Shown: positions 52,586-60,565 of the stretch, one piece after another
Layout: each line of letters opens with the position of its first letter
Position numbering within the stretch: position 1 is the first letter of the stretch
Assembly (NCBI GenBank): GCA_023138975.1
Contig: JAGLON010000004.1
Location: 62,001-126,000, forward strand
Source of the DNA: Candidatus Zixiibacteriota bacterium
Lineage (GTDB): Bacteria; Zixibacteria; MSB-5A5; GN15; JAAZOE01
Direction of reading: 5' to 3'
Length of the DNA stretch: 64,000 nucleotides
The notes under the pieces: generated by a model
Seen by the model: only the letters and a program-made list of their open reading frames with translations
Told to the model about the DNA's origin: nothing
Databases searched by the model: none
Translations under genes and position numbers: made by a program

Positions 52586-52610
52586 TGGTATCCCACCTAA
52601 CTGGTGGGTT
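52586..52610 (+). repeat. GGTATCCCA-type palindrome
   Basis: TGGTATCCCACC, loop TAACT, GGTGGG. It belongs to the same family as 15468-15490 and the compound elements, judged by the GGTATCCCAC end. Confidence 0.5.
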
Positions 52611-53073
52611 TATCGGGTCAAACGGACATTTGTGATATTCTATCTACTGTACCGCACCCATTGGCTATAGTCCCGCTTGCGGGGGTGCGTCATAAAAACT
52701 CGACCGGCTATTTTAATTCTGCAAACGAAGTTTGCTCACACATACAATTTCACCACCAACTTGCCTTTAATATCGATTTTGCCTGCTTAGTAAACAATGC
52801 AAGTTGGAGTTACCAATGAAAACAATTTCTATACAAGATCAGGTCATCCACACGACAGCCCAAAAGACACAATGTGTTAAAAATACTTTAAAAAGTGACG
52901 ATCCACAGGGTACTCGTCAAAGACGGGTGAAGCCAATTCCTTGTAAGCCATTAATCGAATAGAGATTACAAGAGATTTTGCCTTAGGACACAAGAACAAC
53001 GACAATGCCCCACTTATCCCCCTCATTTTCAAGGAGGGGGTTGGGGGTGGTTATGATTTGACTCTGTGGATTA

Positions 53074-53100
53074 TACCCATGGCGAAGCCATGAGATACCA
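53074..53100. repeat. GGTAT-type palindrome with GAA loop
   Basis: CATGGC-GAA-GCCATG inside TACC...GATACCA ends. The GAA loop is shared with 13692-13706 and 52721-52735. Confidence 0.5.
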
Positions 53101-53259
53101 AGTTTTGTTTTAGGACACTCATATTAATATGAATTTATTTAGTTGCCTGTACTGAAACGACGAAGTGATCTGTTATAATTCCAACCTGCCTAACTATATT
53201 TTTTTTGAATATTCTAATAAGTTTTATATATAGTTATTACATACAATAAAGGATTTAAA

Positions 53260-53838
53260 ATGTATACCAGACCCTGGCTAAAAGAGTACAAAAGTTTAGT
53301 GAATCAGATTAAATCGACAATGGGCGGTAAGATCAAGATAAGCAATTTGAATGAACCCAGTTCGCATATCGGCTCTGATCGTGTACACACTATGGCGGAA
53401 GAAGAGCATTATCCTTCCTATTGGGGTGAGTTAGATGGATATGGGTTGCGAATTGAATTGGAATCACATAATACCCCGGAAACTTTGGTTCTCTCTGTTT
53501 TAATCGGTCACGATCATTATATTATTATTCGACCGGAGAATCTCTTTGACAGCTTTATGAAAAAAATAAAGTTTTCGTCAGAATTCCTGACCGGTAAAAA
53601 TGAGTTTGATAATACTTTGTTCATTGACCGACTGCAGAGTTCAGATAAACCTTTAGTCTCCAATCCAAATTTTCAAGATTTGGCATTAAAAATCATGCCG
53701 TTTTGCGAATTAAGGATCAGACGCGGCCAAGTTGAAATGACATTTGAAGTAAATGATGCAACAATGTTATCTTACGATTTTATTGAATCCAGGGTAGTAT
53801 CATTAGTTGAAATAGCAAAAATAATCAAACCCAAATAG
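53260..53838 (+). CDS. Orphan hypothetical protein between repeat clusters
   Basis: A 192-residue soluble protein with no signal peptide or membrane segment. An AAAGGA ribosome-binding site lies 8 bp before the ATG. The N-terminal third contains a Tyr/Trp-rich stretch (HYPSYWGELDGYGLRIELESH), and the remainder alternates strands and helices, including FSSEFLTGKNEFDNTLFIDRL. I recognise no family and would not assign a function. It is AT-rich relative to the housekeeping genes and flanked on both sides by palindromic repeats, like the two orphans at 14114-15033. Confidence 0.5.
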   Translation: MYTRPWLKEYKSLVNQIKSTMGGKIKISNLNEPSSHIGSDRVHTMAEEEHYPSYWGELDGYGLRIELESHNTPETLVLSVLIGHDHYIIIRPENLFDSFMKKIKFSSEFLTGKNEFDNTLFIDRLQSSDKPLVSNPNFQDLALKIMPFCELRIRRGQVEMTFEVNDATMLSYDFIESRVVSLVEIAKIIKPK

Positions 53839-54196
53839 CCAATCGAGCCCATCCCGTTGGGGACGGAAAGTCCCTTCGGGTGGGGTTTGAGGTCTCCGCC
53901 ACACATATACAATCGGTACCCCAAGGCTTCAGCCTTGGAAAACAGAAATTACCCACGGCTGAAGCCGTGGGATACCGAATTACGTTTACGAGGCAGTAAA
54001 TCCAATCATTTACGCGACAGCCTCTAACAGGCAACGCCTGAAAAGGGACAACGTCCCCCCAGATTATTCTTTTGACAAAACGTGGATTGAAACGTATATA
54101 TTATGTAGCACATTGTTTTCCGCAACTGGAAAACAGTTCATCTCGCACCGTAAAGAATTCTTTGAAATCTATAATTTGTCACAAGGAGAAAACGGT
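53839..54196. other. Repeat-filled leader region before the dockerin gene
   Basis: It contains the compound two-hairpin element (53915-53976), a CCCATCCCGTTGGGG-like palindrome near 53850 and further small stems at 54028-54040 (CAGGC-AA-CGCCTG type) and 54044-54056 (GGGAC-AAC-GTCCC type). An in-frame upstream extension of the dockerin ORF from 54113 is probably untranslated. Confidence 0.5.
53915..53976. repeat. Second compound palindromic element (two hairpins)
   Basis: GGTACCCCAAGGC, loop TTCA, GCCTTGG, spacer AAAACAGAAATTA, then CCCACGGC-TGAA-GCCGTGGG-ATACC. The second hairpin is identical to that at 50794-50813; the first differs by its loop (TTCA for ATCA) and an outer base. Confidence 0.75.
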
Positions 54197-55264
54197 ATGT
54201 TTAATAGAGTCGAAACATTTGCCATCCTGATTCTTCTTTGCCTGTGCATAAATGCGTCCTGTCCGGCAACAACGACCTGCGGTGATGCCAATGGCGACGG
54301 GACAATAAACCTCGGCGACCCGATCTATCTCATCAATTATATTTTCAGGGGTGGTCAGGCGCCGGATCCGTTGGGAAAGTGCGATGTCAATTACGATGGC
54401 AATGTAAACATTGGCGATGCGGTATGGCTGGTGAGATACGTTTTCGCCGGTGATTTTCCGCCAATATGCCCTCCATTTGCCTGCGGAGGCCAATCGGGCG
54501 AGTGCAAGATATTTAACGTGAAGGATGCCGGCAGTAATGCCGAATGCGCCGAATGGATATATGACGGCGAGTCGATGCTATCGATACTGCATATCAACGC
54601 TGGTTTCAATTGCTGTCCCGGAGAACTTACTTTCGACATTGATGTTACTGATAACATTATTACCGTCACCGAAATGGAAGAAGATGAAGGTTGTGACTGT
54701 CTTTGCCTGTTTGACGTAAGCTATGATATTATCGGGATAGAGCCGGGCGTATATACGCTGATAATAGACGGACCTTACACCGCTTATGGCGCGAATGATC
54801 CTCTGGAATTCTCAATTGACTTGACAGCTTCCGGTAACGGTGAATACTGTGTTCCTCGAAGTCATTATCCGTGGAATGTCGGCGGAGCATCAGGCTCAGT
54901 TAGCGACTACGGAGAATGCAAAGTAGACAAAGTCATTGATTCAACCATCTGTCTGAACTGGTTTTATGACGGAGCCGGAACGCTTCTACTGACGCATATC
55001 AACAGCTTGGCTAATTGCTGTGTTGATTCCTTGTATGCCGACATAACTATTACGGGAAGCGATATCGCAATCGTCGAATATGAGGACTTGGAAGGCGGGG
55101 GCTGTTATTGCAACTGTCTATATGATGTTGATTTTGTGTTGACCAATATCACTCCGGGAGAGATAACGGTCACGGTTCAATGTATCTATTGTGATCCCGA
55201 GGAAACGTTTGAAGTTACGATAGACCTGATCAATGACCCCGAAGGCAGTTTCTGTCTGGAATGA
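54197..55264 (+). CDS. Secreted dockerin protein with duplicated Cys-rich domains
   Basis: A 355-residue exported protein. The start is the ATG at 54197, with AAGGAG upstream. The signal peptide covers about 1-21. Residues 28-91 are a type I dockerin pair: CGDANGDGTINLGDPIYLINY and CDVNYDGNVNIGDAVWLVRY, each a Ca2+-binding loop and helix. Two homologous domains follow (about 102-235 and 255-355). Both open GECK, carry a NCC pair (GFNCCPGEL; LANCCVDSL), and a Cys-x-Cys-x-Cys cluster (CDCLCLFDV; CYCNCLYDV). No cohesin partner is visible in this window. Confidence 0.78.
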   Translation: MFNRVETFAILILLCLCINASCPATTTCGDANGDGTINLGDPIYLINYIFRGGQAPDPLGKCDVNYDGNVNIGDAVWLVRYVFAGDFPPICPPFACGGQSGECKIFNVKDAGSNAECAEWIYDGESMLSILHINAGFNCCPGELTFDIDVTDNIITVTEMEEDEGCDCLCLFDVSYDIIGIEPGVYTLIIDGPYTAYGANDPLEFSIDLTASGNGEYCVPRSHYPWNVGGASGSVSDYGECKVDKVIDSTICLNWFYDGAGTLLLTHINSLANCCVDSLYADITITGSDIAIVEYEDLEGGGCYCNCLYDVDFVLTNITPGEITVTVQCIYCDPEETFEVTIDLINDPEGSFCLE

Positions 55265-55278
55265 GCCAGTATTATTAG

Positions 55279-55302
55279 TGGCAGGAGCACAAGTTCCTGC
55301 CA
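55279..55302. terminator. Shared hairpin between convergent genes
   Basis: TGGCAGGA and TCCTGCCA form a perfect 8-bp stem around an 8-base loop, between the stops of the dockerin gene and the DUF401 gene. T runs on either side are short, so termination efficiency is uncertain. Confidence 0.4.
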
Positions 55303-55313
55303 TATCGAAAGTT

Positions 55314-56534
55314 TTATACCCCGATCAAGCCCCAGGGGTAGCCGGTGATGTATAAAGTTATTCCTACCGCCGCGAGAATTATTATTCCCGGTACATAAGC
55401 ACGATAGACTTTGCCCAAGTCAGCTTTATAATACTCTGACGATAACAACAGACAAAAATGAGTCGGCGCCAATATTATACCGAGATAACCGCTCAGATAT
55501 GCCAAAAAGATATTGCCAAGATTTATGTCGGGACTGTACAAGAATCCGGCCAGAATAGGAAAACTTAGTCCCACATACATAGCGACCATACCGGACATCA
55601 GCCCGGTCAAAAAGGCGACAAAGAAAATAATAAAGGCAGGATGAATCCCCAGCCGGGCCACCTCGGCCGGCATATCGGCGACGGCTCCGGACATCGCCAG
55701 CATATCTTTGAAAACTAAAATACCGAAGATCATCAAGAATAGCTTGAGCGTAACGGAAGCTCGCAGGGCATGCCAGAAATGCGCCCAGCTCCCCTTGTGG
55801 GTGAGCATGGTGACAATCAACGCGGCCAAAAGGGCCAGTACGATATCAATCTTAAAGATAAAGGCCAGCAGTACCGCCAGAAACAGCGGCCAGATAGATA
55901 CAATAATCTGAATAATTGATTTGAAGCTGTTCTTCTTCTGAGTTCCGTTGGGTATTTTGCGCAGGAACAGAAACGCTCCGATAATAATCATCGACAGGGT
56001 CATGATGATACCGAGCGATGAGAATGTATGCTGAGGTATCCCGCAGATTCCGGCTCCGAGGATAATCCCCGGATACAGCGGCCAGAAGAACTCCATAACG
56101 TGGCGGTACCAGTAATTGGTCGCCGCCAGAAATTCCGGCTTCATATTTTCATCTTTGAGGACTTCTTTGACCAACGGCGCCGAGAGTAACGCTCCGGCCG
56201 GCATCGGCATCATACCGATTGTCGCCGGAAGCACCGCCGCCGCTGTCCTCTTCCCTCCAGCCAGATGCTGGGCCGCTTCGGTTAGTTTGTCAAACGACCC
56301 AACCGCCTTGAGAATCTGTCCCAGAAACATCACGATAACAATGGCTAGAAACAACCGCCAGATATCCATCGAGGTTAGCGTGCCGAGGAGTGTTTGTCCG
56401 ATTTCGAGAGGCACTTTACCGAATAGCAACGGAGTGCAGATACCGACCACGGCGAGAAGATAGCCGACGAAGATTTTTCGTTTGATACCGTAGATTATCA
56501 CGGCCAGCACAAAAAGAAGTTTTAACACAGCCAT
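55314..56534 (-). CDS. DUF401 family membrane transporter
   Basis: A 406-residue polytopic inner-membrane protein with about eleven helices. It matches the DUF401 pattern: an N-terminal LGQILKAVGSFDKLTEAAQHLAGG, the segment GMMPMPAGALLSAPLV, and YWYRHVMEFFWPLYPGIIL. These features resemble the Na+/dicarboxylate and gluconate-type ion transporter (IT) superfamily. The substrate is unknown. It is divergent from the aminotransferase gene (122 bp apart) and convergent with the dockerin gene. Confidence 0.82.
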   Translation of the reverse strand: MAVLKLLFVLAVIIYGIKRKIFVGYLLAVVGICTPLLFGKVPLEIGQTLLGTLTSMDIWRLFLAIVIVMFLGQILKAVGSFDKLTEAAQHLAGGKRTAAAVLPATIGMMPMPAGALLSAPLVKEVLKDENMKPEFLAATNYWYRHVMEFFWPLYPGIILGAGICGIPQHTFSSLGIIMTLSMIIIGAFLFLRKIPNGTQKKNSFKSIIQIIVSIWPLFLAVLLAFIFKIDIVLALLAALIVTMLTHKGSWAHFWHALRASVTLKLFLMIFGILVFKDMLAMSGAVADMPAEVARLGIHPAFIIFFVAFLTGLMSGMVAMYVGLSFPILAGFLYSPDINLGNIFLAYLSGYLGIILAPTHFCLLLSSEYYKADLGKVYRAYVPGIIILAAVGITLYITGYPWGLIGV

Positions 56535-56656
56535 GCGCCGAAGGTAGAGATTGTTTATCTATCTGTCAATTAAATGCTTGGCTAAAGTCGGGAGAAATAG
56601 GTTGACATTATCCCTCCCCCCGTCGTATGCTGTCTGATTATTACTCCGGAGACGAC

Positions 56657-57502
56657 ATGGCCAAGACAATTGTATTCATAGACGGCAGACAGGTTGATTA
56701 CCGTAGGGCTACGGTTTCGGTGTTCGATTATACTCTTCACTGCGGCATAGGACTGTTTGAATCTATCCTCGGAGTCGAAGACCGGCTGATTTTATTAAAT
56801 GAGCATCTCGACCGCATGGAGCAGGGTATCGAACGGCTGGGATTGGAAACTCTCAACTATGATCGCAAAAAGATTTCCCGCACGCTTCACCGGGCAGTTA
56901 AACTGCATCCTGAAAAGATAATGAAAGTGAAAGTTTTCCTGACCCAGGGAGGATCGCATCTCTGGCCGGGAAACAAACCGAAGCCGAAAATGATTGTCAT
57001 GGTTACCGGGCATAGGCTCCAGTATAAAAAGCAAAGGCTGATAGTAACGCCTATGATTATTACCGCCGACAATGTCCTTCAAGGCACCAAAACCCTCAAT
57101 TATATGACCGAATGGATGTCTCAACGCAAGGCCGAAGAGGCCGGATACGATCAGGGGATTATCATCAACGCCAAGGGTCATATCACCGAAACCGGTTCGT
57201 CGAATATATTCATCGCCAAGAATGATAAACTGTTTACGCCACCATTGTCGTCAGGCTGCCTGCCGGGAATTACCCGCGATGAAATCATGCGATTGGCCAA
57301 AGAGATGAAAATCAGATGCCATGAAAAGCATCTAACACCGGATGATTTGGCCCATGCTGATGAGATATTCACTTCCAGCTCATTCAAAATAATCTGGCCG
57401 GTCGTGGAATTGAAATCGAAACGGACACACAAATATCAGACCGGACCGATTTCAAAGGTATTATTCGACTGCATGAAAAAGAATTTTCTGCAAAGTTGCT
57501 AA
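56657..57502 (+). CDS. Class IV PLP aminotransferase (branched-chain or D-amino-acid type)
   Basis: A fold-type IV PLP enzyme of 281 residues. I use the ATG at 56657 (MAKTIVFIDGRQVDY), which has GGAG 5 bp upstream, rather than 56627. Key positions: FDYTLHCGIGLFESI in the substrate region, the PLP Lys145 in QGTKTLNY, and Glu178 in ITETGSSNIF, followed by PPLSSGCLPGITRD. The set fits branched-chain aminotransferase, D-amino-acid transaminase or aminodeoxychorismate lyase. The motif spacing is closest to the IlvE-like group, but I cannot separate them. It stands alone. Confidence 0.85.
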   Translation: MAKTIVFIDGRQVDYRRATVSVFDYTLHCGIGLFESILGVEDRLILLNEHLDRMEQGIERLGLETLNYDRKKISRTLHRAVKLHPEKIMKVKVFLTQGGSHLWPGNKPKPKMIVMVTGHRLQYKKQRLIVTPMIITADNVLQGTKTLNYMTEWMSQRKAEEAGYDQGIIINAKGHITETGSSNIFIAKNDKLFTPPLSSGCLPGITRDEIMRLAKEMKIRCHEKHLTPDDLAHADEIFTSSSFKIIWPVVELKSKRTHKYQTGPISKVLFDCMKKNFLQSC

Positions 57503-57741
57503 TTGGAAAGCTAAACGATCTTCGCGCACTATAATTGTGCAACGCCACATTTTGTCGTCTGAATACTGTGCAATATTCCGCATCAAAAGAATCATTTCAC
57601 ACGGTAAGTTTTTATTAAACTTATACTTAACGTTTCCGGTATAAAGTTTGCGAACCAAATGGAAGGTAACCTGTTTTTTATTGCGTTGAAAAGACGAGAC
57701 GACTATCATCTTAGTTAGAACCGAAAACAGATGGAGGTATT

Positions 57742-58572
57742 GTGTCACATAAGCTCGTTTCATTACTTTTCACCCTACTCATTGCGACAGTACTTATATT
57801 ACCGTCAACCGTGTTGGCTCAATATGAGTCCGACGAATTACCGGCCGTCGAACGCTATCAATGGCAACCGACTATGTTAGTCGACTGTCCTACCGCCGGT
57901 ACTTTAAAGCGCGCCAGCTATAATGTATCGATACGATCATACCCTGCCGGAGGAGTGTTGGGGGCGATTAATATCGGCCTTTCGAATCGTTTAATGCTCG
58001 GCATCAGCTACGGCGCCCAGGGTATCATCGCAGAAGAAAGACCGATCTGGAATCCTCGGGTAGAGTTTAATGTTAAACTTTCGATAGTCGATGAGACTAT
58101 TATTATGCCTGCAATTTCCGCCGGTTTTTGCAGTCAGGGTTTTGGCGCCTGGCATAACGTCGCTCCTAAAGATATAACCCAGAAAGTTGACCGCTATACG
58201 TTTAAATCGAAGGGATTCTATGTCGTCGGCAGTAAAAGCTACACCATGGGTCAGTTTCAAACCGGTCTGCACGGTGGCCTAAATTACTCTACTGAGCAAG
58301 AAGACAATGATGAAAACATCTCGTTTTTTCTCGGCTTAGATACCCGTTTGAATAGAGATATCGGCCTGGTTCTGGAATATGATTTTGCTACCAATGACGA
58401 TATCAACGGCGGCAGTTTTGGACGAGGCAACGGTTATTTAAACGGGGCCATTCAATGGGTTTATGCCGATAATCTGGTTATGGAGTTTTTGTTTAAGAAT
58501 CTGACAAACAACCGGAAGGATGCGTCTGATATATGGCGCGGGTTACAAGTTACGTACGTAGAATATTTTTAA
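57742..58572 (+). CDS. Putative outer-membrane beta-barrel protein
   Basis: A 276-residue exported protein starting with GTG at 57742 after a GGAGG site. A signal peptide (about 1-26) ends near VLAQYESDE. The mature part has alternating hydrophobic strands with Gly and aromatic residues (SIRSYPAGGVLGAINIGLSNRLMLGISYGAQG, FFLGLDTRLNRDIGLVLEYDF) and an aromatic C-terminus (VTYVEYF), consistent with a barrel. I recognise no name. It leads a three-gene plus-strand cluster with the CxxCH lipoprotein and FadL-like barrel. Confidence 0.7.
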   Translation: MSHKLVSLLFTLLIATVLILPSTVLAQYESDELPAVERYQWQPTMLVDCPTAGTLKRASYNVSIRSYPAGGVLGAINIGLSNRLMLGISYGAQGIIAEERPIWNPRVEFNVKLSIVDETIIMPAISAGFCSQGFGAWHNVAPKDITQKVDRYTFKSKGFYVVGSKSYTMGQFQTGLHGGLNYSTEQEDNDENISFFLGLDTRLNRDIGLVLEYDFATNDDINGGSFGRGNGYLNGAIQWVYADNLVMEFLFKNLTNNRKDASDIWRGLQVTYVEYF

Positions 58573-58604
58573 GGAACAACTACTTGCATTATCCGGAGGG
58601 AAAC

Positions 58605-59228
58605 ATGAAACGAGCGATTCACCTCCTTGTCGTCTTCACATTCGCCCTGGCACTGATAGCACCGGGATGCTATACGGTCATATCGCATCCCACAGATGAG
58701 CGCGGATACGCCGCCTCCCAAACATCCGACTGTACGCGTTGCCACGGCGACTACAATGAATTCCCCTACGGCTATTACTATTCCCCTTATCCCGACTACT
58801 ATTGGGCCAATGACAACTACGCGCTCTACTATGCTTACCCCTGGTGGTGGGATTATTATCATGGTGACATAGATGACGAAGATGGTTTACGGGATTCCAA
58901 ATTCAGCGATAGGGATGCTCATCCCAGTCCTCCATTACCGCCGCATGTAATTATTATTGATCCTATTTTTATGCCGGGCGATGTTGGCAACTATTACATT
59001 CCGCCGTCCGGTGATGGAGGAACCAGTTCCCGACCGGGAACCGAGACCGGTTCTCGTGGAAAAACCGAGAATAACGATGACTCCGGCAAAGAAACCCGGC
59101 AATCGAATCAAAATAAAAAATCGGCTCCAAAGAGCGAAGACTCATCAAATTCAGACGATTCAAAAAAAGATAGCAAGCCCTCAAAAAGCAAAGACACTAA
59201 AAAATCACGACGGGAAGGAAAGCCATGA
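58605..59228 (+). CDS. Lipoprotein with a CxxCH motif, Tyr-rich core and charged tail
   Basis: A 207-residue predicted lipoprotein. The ATG at 58605 has GGAGGG upstream; a longer reading from 58533 is unlikely because it overlaps the previous gene. The lipobox is IAPGC (Cys22). Residues 43-47 are CTRCH, a canonical c-type haem attachment motif, followed by a Tyr-rich segment (about 50-85, for example YGYYYSPYPDYYWANDNYALYY). The last 60 residues are Lys/Ser/Asp/Glu-rich and disordered. The gene overlaps the FadL-like gene by 4 bases (ATGA). The haem attachment is inferred from one motif only. Confidence 0.65.
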   Translation: MKRAIHLLVVFTFALALIAPGCYTVISHPTDERGYAASQTSDCTRCHGDYNEFPYGYYYSPYPDYYWANDNYALYYAYPWWWDYYHGDIDDEDGLRDSKFSDRDAHPSPPLPPHVIIIDPIFMPGDVGNYYIPPSGDGGTSSRPGTETGSRGKTENNDDSGKETRQSNQNKKSAPKSEDSSNSDDSKKDSKPSKSKDTKKSRREGKP

Positions 59229-60523
59229 GGGTAATTGCTCTATTCCTTTTTTTAATAGTTATTCCGACAATTTCAATAGCTCAAGACTTAGGTAATTTGG
59301 AAGAAACTTCAGTTGGGAATTTTTTCGGCATCAGCGCTCGTCAGATGGCTATGGGCGGTACCGGAATAGCTAATAGTATAGATGGTGCGGCGATATTCTA
59401 CAACCCGGCGGCATTGGCCCGTATCCCCCGAATTGAGTTTCAAATCGGATTGACGCATCAAAAATTCAATAATGAATCAAGCCAGCTAGCCGGAAGATAT
59501 GATCCCCCTGCTGAATTCAGATCTACCTTAAACAGTTCCTCAATTGATGCGACCAAGACCCGTTTTAACACCTTGAACTTAACCGTTCCGATTCCGACCT
59601 ATCGCGGATCTTTAGTCGTTGGAGTCGGTATAAATCGTATTACTTCTTTTGACCGCGTCTCTTTTTTGCATCTCATCGACAGGAGAATTTCTGATAATGC
59701 GCTGATTGATGATCAGGTTAACGAACATGAAACAGGTCGTATCTTTTTATATTCTGGAGCCGTTGGAATTGATCTAACTCCAAACTTATCAATCGGCGGA
59801 GCCTTGAATGTATTCGCCGGATATGACAAATTAGCTTACACGTACAACTGGATCGATAATACTCAACATCCCGATTCAAGTTCTGGTGGTTTCACAAATC
59901 AATTTGATGATGATTATTTTGGAGTCGGCGTAAAAGGCGGATTACTCTATCGACCTAATAACCGGATAACCTTTGGACTCACTATCGAATCTCCGATATA
60001 TTGGGAAATTCAACAGGGCTATATAGATGGAGATTACATCGATGTCGTTGAATATGATCTGATCCATCCCTTCAAACTCGGCACGGGGCTATCATACAGT
60101 CACAAACAATTGACGCTTACCGCTGATGCTGAATATGTCGACTGGTCACAATTGGAATATACCGACAACAACGACATGGAACAGTATAACGATTCATTAT
60201 CGAATCTCTATCGCGATGTCTTAAATCTGAGAGGCGGCATTGAGTATCAGTTCCCGAAAACCGGCGTAGCTCTGAGAGCAGGGATATTTTCAAAGCCACT
60301 CCCCTATCATAGCAAATTTATTATTGATGATGAGATGGGTTACAGTTTCGGGTTCGGCTGGCTGTTGGATAAAGTTCTGCTGATCGAAGCGGCTTATGTA
60401 AATGGCGGCCTAAAACGAACCTACACCTCGGTCAATGCCGAATTTACGGTAGCCGATAATAAAATGGCTGTTGCCGAGGACAGATATAAACGGTTCTACC
60501 TGACGCTTTCCTATCGATATTAA
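59225..60523 (+). CDS. FadL/OmpP1-type outer-membrane protein
   Basis: A 432-residue barrel of the OmpP1/FadL/TodX or PorV-like group. A signal peptide (about 1-19) precedes the family hallmark ISARQMAMGGTGIANSIDGAAIFYNPAALARI. The remainder is a run of amphipathic strands ending in the outer-membrane signature YLTLSYRY. FadL proteins carry hydrophobic compounds, while related PorV-like proteins take part in T9SS cell-surface secretion. Which applies here is not decided by sequence. Overlaps the CxxCH lipoprotein gene, so translation is coupled. Confidence 0.83.
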   Translation: MRVIALFLFLIVIPTISIAQDLGNLEETSVGNFFGISARQMAMGGTGIANSIDGAAIFYNPAALARIPRIEFQIGLTHQKFNNESSQLAGRYDPPAEFRSTLNSSSIDATKTRFNTLNLTVPIPTYRGSLVVGVGINRITSFDRVSFLHLIDRRISDNALIDDQVNEHETGRIFLYSGAVGIDLTPNLSIGGALNVFAGYDKLAYTYNWIDNTQHPDSSSGGFTNQFDDDYFGVGVKGGLLYRPNNRITFGLTIESPIYWEIQQGYIDGDYIDVVEYDLIHPFKLGTGLSYSHKQLTLTADAEYVDWSQLEYTDNNDMEQYNDSLSNLYRDVLNLRGGIEYQFPKTGVALRAGIFSKPLPYHSKFIIDDEMGYSFGFGWLLDKVLLIEAAYVNGGLKRTYTSVNAEFTVADNKMAVAEDRYKRFYLTLSYRY

Positions 60524-60565
60524 TAGTTTTCTACTCCGATTCTCTTCTGTATCATACTTACACGA

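Larger units (their letters stand above)
52461..53259. other. Gene-poor gap with palindromes and an inverted-repeat relative
   Basis: About 800 bp without a confident gene. It contains hairpins CCCACC-TAACT-GGTGGG (52592-52608), GCAAAC-GAA-GTTTGC (52721-52735), AATTTCACCACCAA (52746-52759, one base from the island end at 15516), a CCCCCTC...GAGGGGG hairpin near 53018-53050, and a CATGGC-GAA-GCCATG hairpin near 53078. Short frames here are stop-rich. Confidence 0.55.

Noticed and set aside
57461-57763. Minus-strand frame of 100 codons between the aminotransferase and the barrel gene
   Set aside because: It overlaps both flanking genes in antisense, has no ribosome-binding site and a Lys/Arg/Ile composition unlike a real small protein here.
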